Assembly: GCA_964613305.1 (NCBI GenBank) | Contig: CAZTII010000051.1 | Coordinates: 1 to 14,042, forward strand | Direction: 5' to 3' | From: CAZTII01 sp964613305 | GTDB lineage: Bacteria; Bacillota_I; Bacilli_A; Erysipelotrichales; Erysipelotrichaceae | Length of the DNA stretch: 14,042 nucleotides | Shown: positions 13,994-14,042 of the stretch, one piece after another | How positions within the stretch are numbered: the first letter of the stretch is position 1 | Layout of the letters: every line of letters begins with the position of its first letter | The notes under the pieces: model-generated | Database searches by the model: none | The model's input: the letters and a program-made list of their open reading frames with translations, nothing else | Told to the model about the DNA's origin: nothing | Position numbers and translations under genes: made by a program

Positions 13994-14042
13994 TTTAACC
14001 TGAAATAATATATGGAATTTGATATGAAAATGGTCTCCAAAA

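Overview
The window looks like a chromosomal segment of a low-GC Firmicute. It is AT-rich by eye, genes are tightly packed, Shine-Dalgarno sites are AGGAG-like, and leuS is preceded by a leucine T-box. TGA is used as a stop and TGG for Trp, so the standard bacterial code applies and the Mycoplasma code does not. The combination of scpAB, a DUF554 protein, an NBP35-type Mrp, rubrerythrin and a large cyclic-di-GMP sensor would suit an anaerobic clostridial or Erysipelotrichia-like gut bacterium. That placement is inference. Every convincing gene lies on the minus strand, so transcription runs from high to low coordinates.

Right part (about 9.47-14.0 kb): a very large PAS-rich cyclic-di-GMP signalling protein. 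It appears as two overlapping frames. The N-terminal part carries PAS domains, four tandem PAS repeats with a period of exactly 126 residues, a GAF domain and another PAS. The C-terminal part carries PAS, GGDEF and HD-GYP. The junction reads as one continuous protein of about 1,500 residues if one base is restored in a run of five A (plus strand). The GGDEF motif is intact, but the signature Asp of the HD-GYP domain is Gly. The 5' end probably lies beyond the window.

Middle part (about 5.6-9.47 kb): a terminator for the signalling gene, a promoter, a leucine T-box leader with terminator and antiterminator, leuS, then a MalY/PatB-type PLP enzyme, closed by an intrinsic terminator. This looks like a two-gene operon controlled by tRNA-Leu charging.

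Left part (about 0.07-5.6 kb): scpA and scpB (condensin partners of Smc), a DUF554 membrane protein, an Mrp/NBP35 Fe-S carrier ATPase, an OmpR-type response regulator, its histidine kinase, and rubrerythrin. Gaps are -23 to +13 bases through the first six genes and 48 bases before rubrerythrin. No terminator is visible between them, so they may form one long transcription unit joining chromosome organisation, Fe-S assembly, signalling and peroxide defence.
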